This document shows, one piece after another, positions 16,056-24,819 of a stretch of DNA of 64,000 nt. The notes beneath the pieces were generated by a model, which saw only the letters and a list, made by a program, of their open reading frames with translations, made no database searches and was not told the DNA's origin. Within the stretch, counting starts at the first letter, position 1; each line of letters begins with the position of its first letter. The stretch spans positions 3,292,001-3,356,000 of the forward strand of contig NZ_JAUSVF010000001.1 of NCBI RefSeq assembly GCF_030814475.1, given 5' to 3'. The position numbers were made by a program, and so were the translations under genes. Source of the DNA: Pararhizobium capsulatum DSM 1112. GTDB taxonomy: Bacteria > Pseudomonadota > Alphaproteobacteria > Rhizobiales > Rhizobiaceae.

Positions 16056-16919
16056 ATGACCACGATCACGCTTGAAGACAAGGAACGCCGCAGGGCGTGG
16101 GGTTTCGTCGCCCCGGCGCTGCTGTGGACGCTTGCCTTCTTCGTCGTGCCGTTCCTTTACATGGCCGCCCTCAGCCTCTGGTCGCGCCAGGGCCGCGATA
16201 TCGTCCACGTCTGGAACTTCGACAATTATCTCCGCTTCTTCAGCGAAAATGCGCTGCTGCGTGGGTTGACTAATTCGCTCGAAATCACCCTGACCGTCAC
16301 CATCCTCTCAGTGCTTCTCGCCTACCCGCTCGCCTGGATCATCGCCGAGCGTGTACCGAAGCGCCTCCAGCGCATGGCGCTGATCCTCGCCATCCTGCCC
16401 TTCTGGACCTCCTATGTGGTGCGCTCCTATTCCTGGCTGCTGGTGCTTTCCAAGGGTGGCGTCATCAATCAGGCGCTGATGGGCATCGGCCTGATCACTG
16501 AACCGCTGGAGATCGCCAGCAACCGCACCGCGACGGTCATCGGCTTCGTGCACTTCTTCGTCATGCTGCTGACGCTGACGATCTATTCGAACCTCGTCCA
16601 GCTCTCGCCGAACTATCGCCGCGCCGCAGCGGACCTCGGCGCCAACGCCTTCCAGACCTTCTGGCACGTGATCCTGCCGCTGACGCTGCCCGGCATAATG
16701 ACCGGCGCCTTCCTGACCTTCGTGCTCTGCATCGGCGACTACATCACGCCGCAGATTCTCGGCGGCAACAACGAGCTGGTGCTGCCGCAGATCATCATGC
16801 TGCAGATCGGCCGGCGGGCAGATTTCCCGATGGCAGCGGCACTGTCGATCATCCTCATGCTGGCCGTCACCGCCGCCTATGTGCTCTGCGCCCGCTGGCT
16901 GCGGATAGAGAGGGCCTGA
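16056..16919 (+). CDS. Polyamine-type ABC permease (PotB-like)
   Basis: Permease of 287 aa, BPD_transp_1 family, six predicted helices. The coupling loop NYRRAAADLGANAFQTFWHV then LPLTLPGIMTGAF is the EAA motif. The C-terminal CIGDYITPQILGG is characteristic of the PotB/PotH subfamily. It ends in TGATG, overlapping the start of the second permease. Confidence 0.88.
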   Translation: MTTITLEDKERRRAWGFVAPALLWTLAFFVVPFLYMAALSLWSRQGRDIVHVWNFDNYLRFFSENALLRGLTNSLEITLTVTILSVLLAYPLAWIIAERVPKRLQRMALILAILPFWTSYVVRSYSWLLVLSKGGVINQALMGIGLITEPLEIASNRTATVIGFVHFFVMLLTLTIYSNLVQLSPNYRRAAADLGANAFQTFWHVILPLTLPGIMTGAFLTFVLCIGDYITPQILGGNNELVLPQIIMLQIGRRADFPMAAALSIILMLAVTAAYVLCARWLRIERA

Positions 16920-17707
16920 TGCGCGATCTTCTTTCCCGCTCGTTCGGCTGGGGCTATCTCATCATCATCTATGGCTTCATCTTCCTGCCCGTCGCCGTGC
17001 TCGTACTATTTTCCTTTCAGGACGGCCGCCTGCCCGTTCCCCCCTTCAACGGATTTTCGCTGCAATGGTACGAGGCCGTGTTTGCCGATCGCAAGCTGAT
17101 GGCGGCGCTCGGCAATTCCTTCCTGGTCGCCACTGGCTCTTCCACCGTCGCCTGCCTGCTCGGCTTTCTCGCAGCCTACGCCTTGGCACGTTACAAGCTT
17201 CCGGGCTCGGCCCTGCAGCGTGGTCTCCTCATCGCACCGATGACGGTCAGCTACCTGATCATCGCGCTCGGCCTGCTCGCCGTCCTCAATGCCGTGAAAG
17301 TGCCGCTCTCGCTCTGGACGGTCGGCATCGGCCATGTGGTGATCAACCTGCCGCTCTGCTTTGCCATCATCTATGCCTCGATGGGCGATCATCACATCAA
17401 CATCGAGCGCGCGGCGCGCGATCTGGGCGCCAACGATCTGAAGGTCATGGCGCTGGTGACGGCACCGATGTTGATGCCCTCCATCCTTGCCGCCTTCTTC
17501 CTGTCCGTCACCTTCAGCTGGGACGAATTCATCATAGCTTTCCTGCTGTCGCGCTTCGACGTAACCTTGCCTGTTGAGATCTGGAGCATGCTGCGCTCCG
17601 GCCTCAATCCCAAAACCAACGCCATCGGCTCGCTGGTCTTCCTCGGCTCGGTCGCTGTATTGCTGGTGCTCGAACTCACCCTCTTTGGCAGGAACCGCAA
17701 GACATGA
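16919..17707 (+). CDS. Polyamine-type ABC permease (PotC-like)
   Basis: Permease of 262 aa, BPD_transp_1 family. The EAA loop is ERAARDLGANDLKVMALVTA and the hallmark SVTFSWDEFIIAFLLSRFDV is that of PotC/PotI proteins. Start overlaps the previous gene by one base and its end overlaps the ATPase start by 4 bases, so the transporter genes are translationally coupled. Confidence 0.88.
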   Translation: MRDLLSRSFGWGYLIIIYGFIFLPVAVLVLFSFQDGRLPVPPFNGFSLQWYEAVFADRKLMAALGNSFLVATGSSTVACLLGFLAAYALARYKLPGSALQRGLLIAPMTVSYLIIALGLLAVLNAVKVPLSLWTVGIGHVVINLPLCFAIIYASMGDHHINIERAARDLGANDLKVMALVTAPMLMPSILAAFFLSVTFSWDEFIIAFLLSRFDVTLPVEIWSMLRSGLNPKTNAIGSLVFLGSVAVLLVLELTLFGRNRKT

Positions 17708-18786
17708 CTGCATCCGTATCCGTCAGGGGCGCCACCAGAACCTTCGGTAGCTTCACGGCGTTGGACAACGTGTCGCTCGATATCGAAGCCGGCGAGTTCA
17801 TCGTGCTGCTCGGCCCTTCCGGCTGCGGCAAGACTACGCTGCTTTCCATTCTCGGCGGGTTCTTGACACCTTCGTCCGGTTCGATCTCAATCGGCGGCAA
17901 GGACATGACAGGCGTGCAACCGGCTAAACGCCCGACCACCACCATGTTTCAGGACTACGCGCTCTTTCCGCATATGCGACTTGCCGACAATGTCGGCTTC
18001 GGGTTGCGCATGCGCGGCATGGGAAAGAATGAGCGGGAAGAAAAAGCACTCGGTTTTCTCGATCTGGTGGGCCTCAAGGCATCCGCCAACAGGAAGCCGC
18101 ACGAGCTTTCCGGCGGCCAGCGCCAGCGCGTGGCACTCGCCCGCGCACTCGCAGTCGATCCGGATGTCCTCCTGCTCGACGAGCCGCTCGGTGCGCTGGA
18201 TCTCAAGCTCCGCCGACAGATGCAGGACGAGTTAAAAGCCATCCAGAAGCGCGTCGGCACCACCTTTGTGCATGTGACCCACGATCAGGAAGAGGCGATG
18301 GCCATCGCCGATCGCATCGTCGTCATGAACCAGGGCAGGATCGAGGATTTCGGCCCGCCGGCCGATATCTACATGCGGCCGAAGTCGCTGTTCTCGGCAG
18401 GCTTCATGGGCGAGGTTAATCTGCTGCCCGGCCATGTTCTGGAGGTTGCCACCGACGGCGTGAAGATCGAAACGGCAACCGGCACGGCCGCATTGCCACT
18501 CTCACGCTTCACGCACGGCAAACCGAAAGCGGGTGACAAGGTCGTCATCTGCGTCCGCCCTGAACACATCCATCTAGCAACGCAAGAATCGAGCATTCGC
18601 CTCGGTGAGGCCGAAGTGACAGGCAGTGCCTTCTTCGGCACACATTTCCGTTGCCACCTGTCGCCCCTCGCCGCCCGCGATCTCTCGCTGATCGCCCACA
18701 TGCCACAGTCGGCGCCCATAGCTCCCGGCGACAGGATCACGCTCGCGCTCGACCCCGCCGGCCTCACCGTTTTGCCCGCGGCCTAG
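17704..18786 (+). CDS. Polyamine-type ABC ATPase (PotA-like)
   Basis: ATPase of 360 aa. Walker A GPSGCGKTT at about residues 38-46, signature LSGGQRQRVALARAL, Walker B DVLLLDEPLGALD, switch His in HVTHDQEEAM, and a C-terminal TOBE domain (about 275-355). This order and length are those of PotA-class ATPases. It follows the two permeases with a 4-base overlap and precedes the MBL hydrolase by 11 bases. Confidence 0.9.
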   Translation: MTASVSVRGATRTFGSFTALDNVSLDIEAGEFIVLLGPSGCGKTTLLSILGGFLTPSSGSISIGGKDMTGVQPAKRPTTTMFQDYALFPHMRLADNVGFGLRMRGMGKNEREEKALGFLDLVGLKASANRKPHELSGGQRQRVALARALAVDPDVLLLDEPLGALDLKLRRQMQDELKAIQKRVGTTFVHVTHDQEEAMAIADRIVVMNQGRIEDFGPPADIYMRPKSLFSAGFMGEVNLLPGHVLEVATDGVKIETATGTAALPLSRFTHGKPKAGDKVVICVRPEHIHLATQESSIRLGEAEVTGSAFFGTHFRCHLSPLAARDLSLIAHMPQSAPIAPGDRITLALDPAGLTVLPAA

Positions 18787-18797
18787 GAGATCCGAAC

Positions 18798-19532
18798 ATG
18801 CAGCGTATCGCGCCCGCAGACTGGTATGCCGTCAAGCGTCTCGGCGACGATGTGACCTTCATCAGCGAGCCACATATCAAGGAGTTTTACCGCTGCAACA
18901 TCTGGCACGTGCGTGGGCGTGACGCGGACATGCTTGTCGATAGCGGCATGGGTGTCGTCTCCCTGCGGCAATGGGTGCCGCTCGTCACCGAACGCCCCCT
19001 GACAGCCGTCGCCAGCCACACCCATTTCGACCATATCGGCTGCCACCACGAATTCGAATGCCGCGCCGTGCATGCGGAGGAAGCCGAACTGATGGCAGCG
19101 CCGACGCGGCTCAACACGCTTGCCGATCCCTACGTCACCGATGACATCTTCGACAGCCTGCCGCCGGAACCGTATTGCTCGGCCTGCTACGCCGTGAAGA
19201 AGGCGCCGGCAACGCGCATCCTTGTCGATGGTGACGTCATCGATTTGGGGGACCGTCATTTCGAGGTGATCCACACGCCCGGCCACTCCCCCGGTGGCAT
19301 TGCCCTTTACGAGAAGGCGACGCAGATCCTGTTTTCAGGCGATATTCTCTATGACGGCCCGCTGATTGAAGACACCTATCACTCCGATGCCGAAGACTAC
19401 CTGGCGTCGATGAAGCGTCTGCTCGACTATCCGGTCCGCATCGTCCACGGCGGCCATTTCCCGAGTTTCGATGGCGAGCGGTATCGCCACGTCATCCGCA
19501 ACTGGATCGAGGAAAAGCAGAAGGCGTTCTAA
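18798..19532 (+). CDS. Metallo-beta-lactamase-fold hydrolase
   Basis: Protein of 244 aa. The metal motif is H74-T-H76-F-D78-H79-I-G, followed by HTPGHSPGG, FSGDILY and a C-terminal VHGGHFPSF, the full set of MBL-fold ligands. The start at 18798 has an AGGAGATCC ribosome binding site, 11 bases after the ATPase stop; the longer frame through the ATPase is rejected. As last gene of the importer operon it probably hydrolyses the imported compound or a derivative (lactone, ester or thioester). The substrate is unknown. Confidence 0.85.
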   Translation: MQRIAPADWYAVKRLGDDVTFISEPHIKEFYRCNIWHVRGRDADMLVDSGMGVVSLRQWVPLVTERPLTAVASHTHFDHIGCHHEFECRAVHAEEAELMAAPTRLNTLADPYVTDDIFDSLPPEPYCSACYAVKKAPATRILVDGDVIDLGDRHFEVIHTPGHSPGGIALYEKATQILFSGDILYDGPLIEDTYHSDAEDYLASMKRLLDYPVRIVHGGHFPSFDGERYRHVIRNWIEEKQKAF

Positions 19533-19612
19533 CAGGGACCAACATTTCAACCGGGCTTTCGATCCGGCAAGCCCGCCTTCCATCGATAGGGTCCTGGCAG
19601 CAGTGCCACCTT

Positions 19613-19652
19613 ATACCAAGTCTGGATGATAGGAATCATCCGGACTTGGTAT
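19613..19652. repeat. Long near-perfect palindrome (18-base arms)
   Basis: ATACCAAGTCTGGATGAT (19613-19630) and ATCATCCGGACTTGGTAT (19635-19652) pair with one mismatch around a 4-base loop. It lies 80 bases after the MBL gene and before the polysaccharide locus. It may terminate the transporter operon, or be a dispersed intergenic palindrome; the TACCAAGTC edge is seen in rhizobial repeats. Confidence 0.7.
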
Positions 19653-19805
19653 TGCGAGCCATTGTCCGCAACATCCCTGCATTACCGTCTTCTAACAAGA
19701 TATCGCCAACTGCACATTTTGCGGCTACGGTCGAAAACGGGCAGTCGGGGCGGTTGCCGTGCAAGTTACTCTTGTAATCGATACGCCACTGCGGGGCATT
19801 CGGAA

Positions 19806-21221
19806 TTGAGAAACATCCCGGTCAATCTCCGCTTCTTCGCCAATGTCGGGCTGTTGCTCTCCGTTCAGGTGTTCGCAAGAGCGCTCAATTTCCTCTACAT
19901 CCTCTATCTGGCGAAATACGTGGGAGCCGAAGATTTCGGCTATCTCAATTTTGTTCTGTCCGTTGTCATTATTTTCGACGCGCTGGCCGACATCGGCCTG
20001 GGGCGATTTCTTCTTCGGGAGGCGTCCGTCGATATCAAGCGCGGGCAGGATTACGCGGCGGCATTCCTGCCGTTCAGGCTGGCAGCAGCAGCGGTTGCAA
20101 ATCTCGCGGTCGTCCTGCTTTTCCTTGGTTTCGGATTCACAACGCCCGTTCCGCAGCTGGTCCTGGTGACAGGTTGCGGCCTCTATCTCACCGCGCTCGC
20201 CTCGGTGCTCGAAGCGCTGCTGCAGAGCCAAAGCCGATTTTCAACGATCGCGCTGGCACACCTGTCGCTCTCCGTCGCGCAGGTGGGTTTTGGCTTGTCG
20301 GCTATGGCTTCCGGAGGTGGCGTAATAAGCGTGGCCGCCGTCTTCGTTGCAGCCAATATCGCCTATGTCGCCGTTCTCTATACCGGCCTGCGCAAAGCCG
20401 GCATTGCGTTGCGTATGCGCCGCGACCTTGCGCTATGCCTCTCGGTTATTCCGCGGGCGCTCCCCTACGCGCTGGTTTTTGGCCTGTTCATCATTTCAGC
20501 GCGCGTGGAACTGATCGTGCTCGGCTGGTTCCATGCCGGCCCGGAACTCGGCGTCTATGGAGTGGCCGCCCGGATGATGGATGCCGCCGTGATCGCGCCG
20601 CTTGCCGTTGGGTCGGTACTCGCCCCGCGCTTCATCCAGTTCCACAGGGAAGAGGGTACCCAGCTCGCAGATCTCTATGCCTGGGCCTTCCGCCTCGTCC
20701 TGCTCGGCGGGTTTCTGGGAGCAGTCCTGAGCGTGGAATTCGCTGCGCCGATCATGTCGATCTTGCTGTCGCGCAGTTTCGAAGGTGTAGAGAAGCTGAT
20801 CGTTATTCTGTTTGCCGCCTACCCGTTTGTGGCGATCTACTATCTCAATCTCGCTTTGCTGCTCGGAGCAGGTGAACAGCGGCACACTGTTGCCGTCGTG
20901 CTTTCGCTCGTGACGAGCCAATCCTTGCTCGGCCTCTCCATCATCCCCGTCCATGGCGCCACCGGCGCCGCCACCGCATTTTGCCTGTCCTCGATCTGCG
21001 CGGCTGTTGTCTCCACCGCCATGATCCGCCGGAAATATGCAAGCAATGCGCCACTTCTGCGCGCGGCGGCCCCTGCCGTTCTCGGCGCCGCTCCCTGTCT
21101 ATGGCTGACCTTCGAAAACGGGCTGGCGGTCGATATTGCAAGGGATGGACTGGGCCTTCTTCTCTATGCAGCAATCAGCTTGGGATTGATGCGCGTGCTC
21201 AAGCTCAGAAACCCGATTTGA
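19806..21221 (+). CDS. Wzx-type polysaccharide flippase
   Basis: Protein of 471 aa with about 12-14 hydrophobic segments, polysaccharide biosynthesis (MATE-like) family. It would flip undecaprenyl-linked repeat units across the inner membrane. Typical N-terminal region: ARALNFLYILYLAKYVGAED then FGYLNFVLSVV. No ATG lies near the true N-terminus; the TTG at 19806 (TTGAGAAACATCCCGG, after GGGGCATTCGG) best fits the family's start, and the frame is open well upstream without sense. Its last 17 bases overlap the end of the convergent chain-length gene. Confidence 0.8.
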   Translation: MRNIPVNLRFFANVGLLLSVQVFARALNFLYILYLAKYVGAEDFGYLNFVLSVVIIFDALADIGLGRFLLREASVDIKRGQDYAAAFLPFRLAAAAVANLAVVLLFLGFGFTTPVPQLVLVTGCGLYLTALASVLEALLQSQSRFSTIALAHLSLSVAQVGFGLSAMASGGGVISVAAVFVAANIAYVAVLYTGLRKAGIALRMRRDLALCLSVIPRALPYALVFGLFIISARVELIVLGWFHAGPELGVYGVAARMMDAAVIAPLAVGSVLAPRFIQFHREEGTQLADLYAWAFRLVLLGGFLGAVLSVEFAAPIMSILLSRSFEGVEKLIVILFAAYPFVAIYYLNLALLLGAGEQRHTVAVVLSLVTSQSLLGLSIIPVHGATGAATAFCLSSICAAVVSTAMIRRKYASNAPLLRAAAPAVLGAAPCLWLTFENGLAVDIARDGLGLLLYAAISLGLMRVLKLRNPI

Positions 21222-22560
21222 GCCGTAGCGTGGCCTCGGAGGGCGGCTCGATCGTGGCAATCGCGGATGTCGTCTCTTGCCGCTGGCGCAGCAGGTTCAA
21301 CGCCAGCGTGGCGATTGCAGCGAGAACCAGGGAAACCACCAGGGCTGCAATGGCCCAGATCAACCGGCTCGCACCAAGTGGGCGGATAGGCTGGCTCGGG
21401 GCGTCGATCGTCTGCACATGCACGATCGTCTCGTGAGCAAGCATATTCTGCCGGTCACTCGCCACTTTTCGATAGGTCTGATAGGCCTGCGTGGCGAGCT
21501 CGATATTGCGCTGAATGCGGTTGTTGGATTGCTCCGCGCCAAGCAACACCTGCAACCGGGTGTGCGAGGCCTTGATCGCTGCGCCAACAGCCGCATTTTC
21601 CTCGACCATCGCCTTCTTCGTTTCAGAGATCTGGCGATCCAGCTCCTGCACCGTCCTGTGTTCGGGCGTAAAGGAAGCCAGAGCCTTCGCCCGTTCTTCA
21701 TTGAGCGTATAAAGACGCGAACGCAGTTGCGTCAGTTGCTCGCCAGCACCCGCGATATCGCTTTGACCGGTGGGGGGGGCGGTCGCTGTTTCACCCAGGC
21801 CAGCGTCTGTGCGCATTGCCGTCAGCCGGTCGATCCGGTCAATCAGCATCTGCTTTTCCCGCGCCAGATCGGCGATGTCATGGGTTTGGTCAAACGCGCG
21901 CGCTTCCGCCTCCGCCTTCTCCAACGCTTCCGCCGCCTGCGTCACCTGATCCGAAAAGAGCACATACTCACTTCTGATGCCGTCCAGCGTTTTGGATTTC
22001 TCATTGAAAAGCTCCAGCAATGTGCTCAGAGCAAGTGACGGGATGGCGGGGGTGCGCCACCGCAGGCTCACGACGATGACCTGGGATTGGCGGACGGGAA
22101 AGACGCGGATCGAGTTGCTGAGCTGTTCGATCAACGCATCACGTTCGCCGACCGGCTGCACAAGGCCCAGCGTAGCCAACGCATTGCCGACGCCGCGACT
22201 GACGGTTTCCAACGTCTGAACGGCAGCGCGCACGATTGGATTTTTCGGCGGCGGGGCACGGAATGTGTCCATGCCGAGACGATCCACCAGTTCGACCACC
22301 AGATCGCGCGACGTCAGAAGCTCGATCTGCGACGTTACGGCCTCAACGGCCTGAACCTGCGGACCTGTCGCGGGAACTTCCGCCTGCGACAGCGATACAC
22401 CCAGCCCCTCCATGTTCACCATCAGCTTGGCGGAGGATTCAAATGTCGGCCGCTTCAGATAAACAGCACCCACCCCCCCGATGAAAAGGACCAGGAAAAA
22501 GATCGTGAAAAGACGACGCTGCTGAAGAAGTATGGAATAGGCATCGAATACAGTACGCAT
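21205..22560 (-). CDS. Wzz/GNVR-type chain-length determinant protein, no kinase domain
   Basis: Protein of 451 aa. One transmembrane segment at about 17-34 (FTIFFLVLFIGGVGAVYL), a Wzz domain, a long periplasmic coiled coil (about 200-350), a GNVR-like ETKKAMVEENAA region and a second membrane segment near 400-425. It stops after about 25 cytoplasmic residues with no Walker motifs, so it lacks the Wzc-type tyrosine kinase and no separate kinase is seen in the locus. I chose the ATG at 22560 (TTGAGG upstream) over a TTG 4 codons earlier. Confidence 0.83.
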   Translation of the reverse strand: MRTVFDAYSILLQQRRLFTIFFLVLFIGGVGAVYLKRPTFESSAKLMVNMEGLGVSLSQAEVPATGPQVQAVEAVTSQIELLTSRDLVVELVDRLGMDTFRAPPPKNPIVRAAVQTLETVSRGVGNALATLGLVQPVGERDALIEQLSNSIRVFPVRQSQVIVVSLRWRTPAIPSLALSTLLELFNEKSKTLDGIRSEYVLFSDQVTQAAEALEKAEAEARAFDQTHDIADLAREKQMLIDRIDRLTAMRTDAGLGETATAPPTGQSDIAGAGEQLTQLRSRLYTLNEERAKALASFTPEHRTVQELDRQISETKKAMVEENAAVGAAIKASHTRLQVLLGAEQSNNRIQRNIELATQAYQTYRKVASDRQNMLAHETIVHVQTIDAPSQPIRPLGASRLIWAIAALVVSLVLAAIATLALNLLRQRQETTSAIATIEPPSEATLRLKSGF

Positions 22561-22662
22561 GCTCGGCCTCAACGTTAACGCTCTGCGTCCTGAAATCAGT
22601 TTATTCGAAAATTCTATTTTAAAAATATCAAAACAACCACAAATCGCATTATATTATATAGC

Positions 22663-23553
22663 TCACGTGCCGTCACGCTGAGCGGCGGCAATGGCCGGAG
22701 GCAGGAAGACCACATCGATATTGCTGTCTCGGGAGAAGTCTATCTCCCACTCAACCAGCGTGTTCTTCTGCTCATCCCAGGCGAAGGTCCTGTAGGAAAG
22801 GCGGATGAAAATCTCTGCCAGCTCGATCGGCTTCGCCCCCATCGCCGCCAGCCGCTCCGGGTTGATTTCGCAGCACACCACCGGCATGACCTGTGCCAGA
22901 AACGCGCTCGCGCCCTTCAGGACCAGCAGCTCCGCACCTTCCACGTCCAGCTTGACGAGACTGACGTCGGGGCATCCATGCGACCGCCAGACATCATCAA
23001 GACGCCGCATCTCCACGCTGGTGACCTCGGTATCGTCGCCATGGGCCGCAAGCGATCCCGAACCGACATCGTGCGGGAGATGCATGTCGACCCGACCTTC
23101 TCGATCGCCCAGGGCAAATGCGCAAATACCGATGACGCAACCGGACAGCGCTGCGTTGGCTTGGAGGCTGCTGATATTGTCGGGGATCGGTTCGAAAGCA
23201 AAGACCTGCCCGTGCGGGCCTGCCCTTTCTGCCATGCGCAGCGACCACAAGCCCTGGTTGGCACCGATGTCGTAGCAGACAGAGCCGGGACCAACGAAAC
23301 TGTCGATGGCAAATCGAACCGATGGCTCATACGCTTCGCGAAAAAGGAAGATGCTTGTGCGGATACCGTGATCACCGGATCTGGCGTGAAGCCTCATCCG
23401 GCTGGACACATGCACCGGAACAGTGCCGTAGCCGTTCATGCCCCGAAGAATTTTCCAGCGAACAAGCCGCCACAGAAGCAGAGGCAGGGGTATGGTCGGC
23501 GCCTGAACCGAGATTTCGCGCAACTGTCGACGATAGTCTCCCAACAAGGCCAT
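22663..23553 (-). CDS. FkbM-family methyltransferase
   Basis: Protein of 296 aa. SAM-binding motif I is VCYDIGANQGLWSL (about 92-105); EPIPDN is motif II; VSLVKLDVEGAELLVLKG is the FkbM signature. FkbM enzymes O-methylate sugars or polyketides, so it probably methylates a sugar in the polysaccharide. It lies 6 bases downstream of a glycosyltransferase gene on the same strand and follows it in one transcript. Confidence 0.83.
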   Translation of the reverse strand: MALLGDYRRQLREISVQAPTIPLPLLLWRLVRWKILRGMNGYGTVPVHVSSRMRLHARSGDHGIRTSIFLFREAYEPSVRFAIDSFVGPGSVCYDIGANQGLWSLRMAERAGPHGQVFAFEPIPDNISSLQANAALSGCVIGICAFALGDREGRVDMHLPHDVGSGSLAAHGDDTEVTSVEMRRLDDVWRSHGCPDVSLVKLDVEGAELLVLKGASAFLAQVMPVVCCEINPERLAAMGAKPIELAEIFIRLSYRTFAWDEQKNTLVEWEIDFSRDSNIDVVFLPPAIAAAQRDGT

Positions 23554-23559
23554 CCTCTT

Positions 23560-24576
23560 TCAACCCGCCGCTTTGTCATTATGCCAAAGCCGCTTGGACG
23601 CCAGCCCCCTATAGAAATAGGAGGCATGGCAGATCGCAAAAATCCGATCGGCAGCAAGACGGCGCTCACAGAAGGCAGCGAGCGGCCGATACAGGAAACG
23701 ACCGGCCAGAGGATGCAGCAGAATGCTCAGCATTTTGGCGAGCAGTGGCCGATGTTCGTAACGATCGGCGTTGATCATGCGCCGGAAGTTGGTCGGGCTT
23801 ACCTTGGCCAAGGCTTCCGTGGAACGGCCAAGAGCGACCATGCGGCTCAGCGACGACGATAGCGAAACGGGATGAAAATGTTTGGCCCGCGCTTGTGCAT
23901 TGTAGCGCAGTTCAAAACCCCATTGCGCCAGGCGCAATCCCCACTCGGAATCCTCGCAGAACCGCAACTCTTCGCAAAACCGTTCACCGGTTCGCTCGAG
24001 GAAGGCGCGCTTCACGGAAACATTGCAGGTGTAAAGGCAGCCATAGTCCAGCACCTGGCCGTGAACCATCCTGCCATAAGCAAACTGCGTGCCTTCTGTT
24101 TCCAGCCAACGCATAAGCGGTGTTGATCCAAGCTCTTCAGACCATTCCACCCGCCCCAAGACTCCGGCACGTTCATCTGGATAGACTTCCCTGTGCCACA
24201 CAAGATGCTGTTCGAGAAAATCGCGTTCCGGAAAAATGTCGTCGCCCACAAAGACGAGAATGCTCCCCCGCGCCAGCATCATCGCCCGATTTCTGGCCAC
24301 CGACGGCCCGGCATTGTCGGCCAGCCGGCTGTAAATCAAAGCGAAGGCGCATTGCGTGGCAAAGTCTGTGACCGCCGCCTCGCTGCCATCCGTCGAACCG
24401 TCATCCGACACGATGATCTCGTATTGCGCGCTGGCAAGGGTCTGATTGCGGTAGAGATCGAGGGTACGCAGCAGCACGTCCCGCCGGTTATGGGTCGGCA
24501 TAATCACGGAAATCGTGGGAACAGACATGCTCATGCTCTTCGACACTCGCGCTGAAAACACTTCCGAAGCAGGCAT
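23560..24576 (-). CDS. Family 2 glycosyltransferase
   Basis: Protein of 338 aa, GT-A fold. ISVIMPTHNRRDVLLRTLDL is the N-terminal nucleotide-binding strand; VSDDGSTDGSE and LVFVGDDIFPE supply the acidic residues for metal and UDP-sugar binding. Downstream ERFCEELRFCEDSEWGLRL gives the ED motif. Either the ATG at 24576 (GAGGTGG upstream) or those at 24534/24528 may be used. It is divergent from the initiating transferase across a 243-base gap that probably holds promoters for both. Confidence 0.82.
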   Translation of the reverse strand: MPASEVFSARVSKSMSMSVPTISVIMPTHNRRDVLLRTLDLYRNQTLASAQYEIIVSDDGSTDGSEAAVTDFATQCAFALIYSRLADNAGPSVARNRAMMLARGSILVFVGDDIFPERDFLEQHLVWHREVYPDERAGVLGRVEWSEELGSTPLMRWLETEGTQFAYGRMVHGQVLDYGCLYTCNVSVKRAFLERTGERFCEELRFCEDSEWGLRLAQWGFELRYNAQARAKHFHPVSLSSSLSRMVALGRSTEALAKVSPTNFRRMINADRYEHRPLLAKMLSILLHPLAGRFLYRPLAAFCERRLAADRIFAICHASYFYRGLASKRLWHNDKAAG

Positions 24577-24819
24577 TTGACCGCCGCCACCTCAATTAAA
24601 ATTAGCTTAGACTCATAAAGCTGTTGTGCAAAATGAAAAGTGCAGGCATTGTAGAAACATTCAGAAACATTGAACAGCGCCTGGATAAACTTTCTCGGAA
24701 AGCAACGTACACGTGCTCGTGTGTACGCTCCCAAGAGGCGTGGCCAAATATCAAAATATAGGAATTTCTTAGTCAGCTTTATTCGCAAAAAATCTAACAG
24801 TCTCACCAGAGTAACCATC

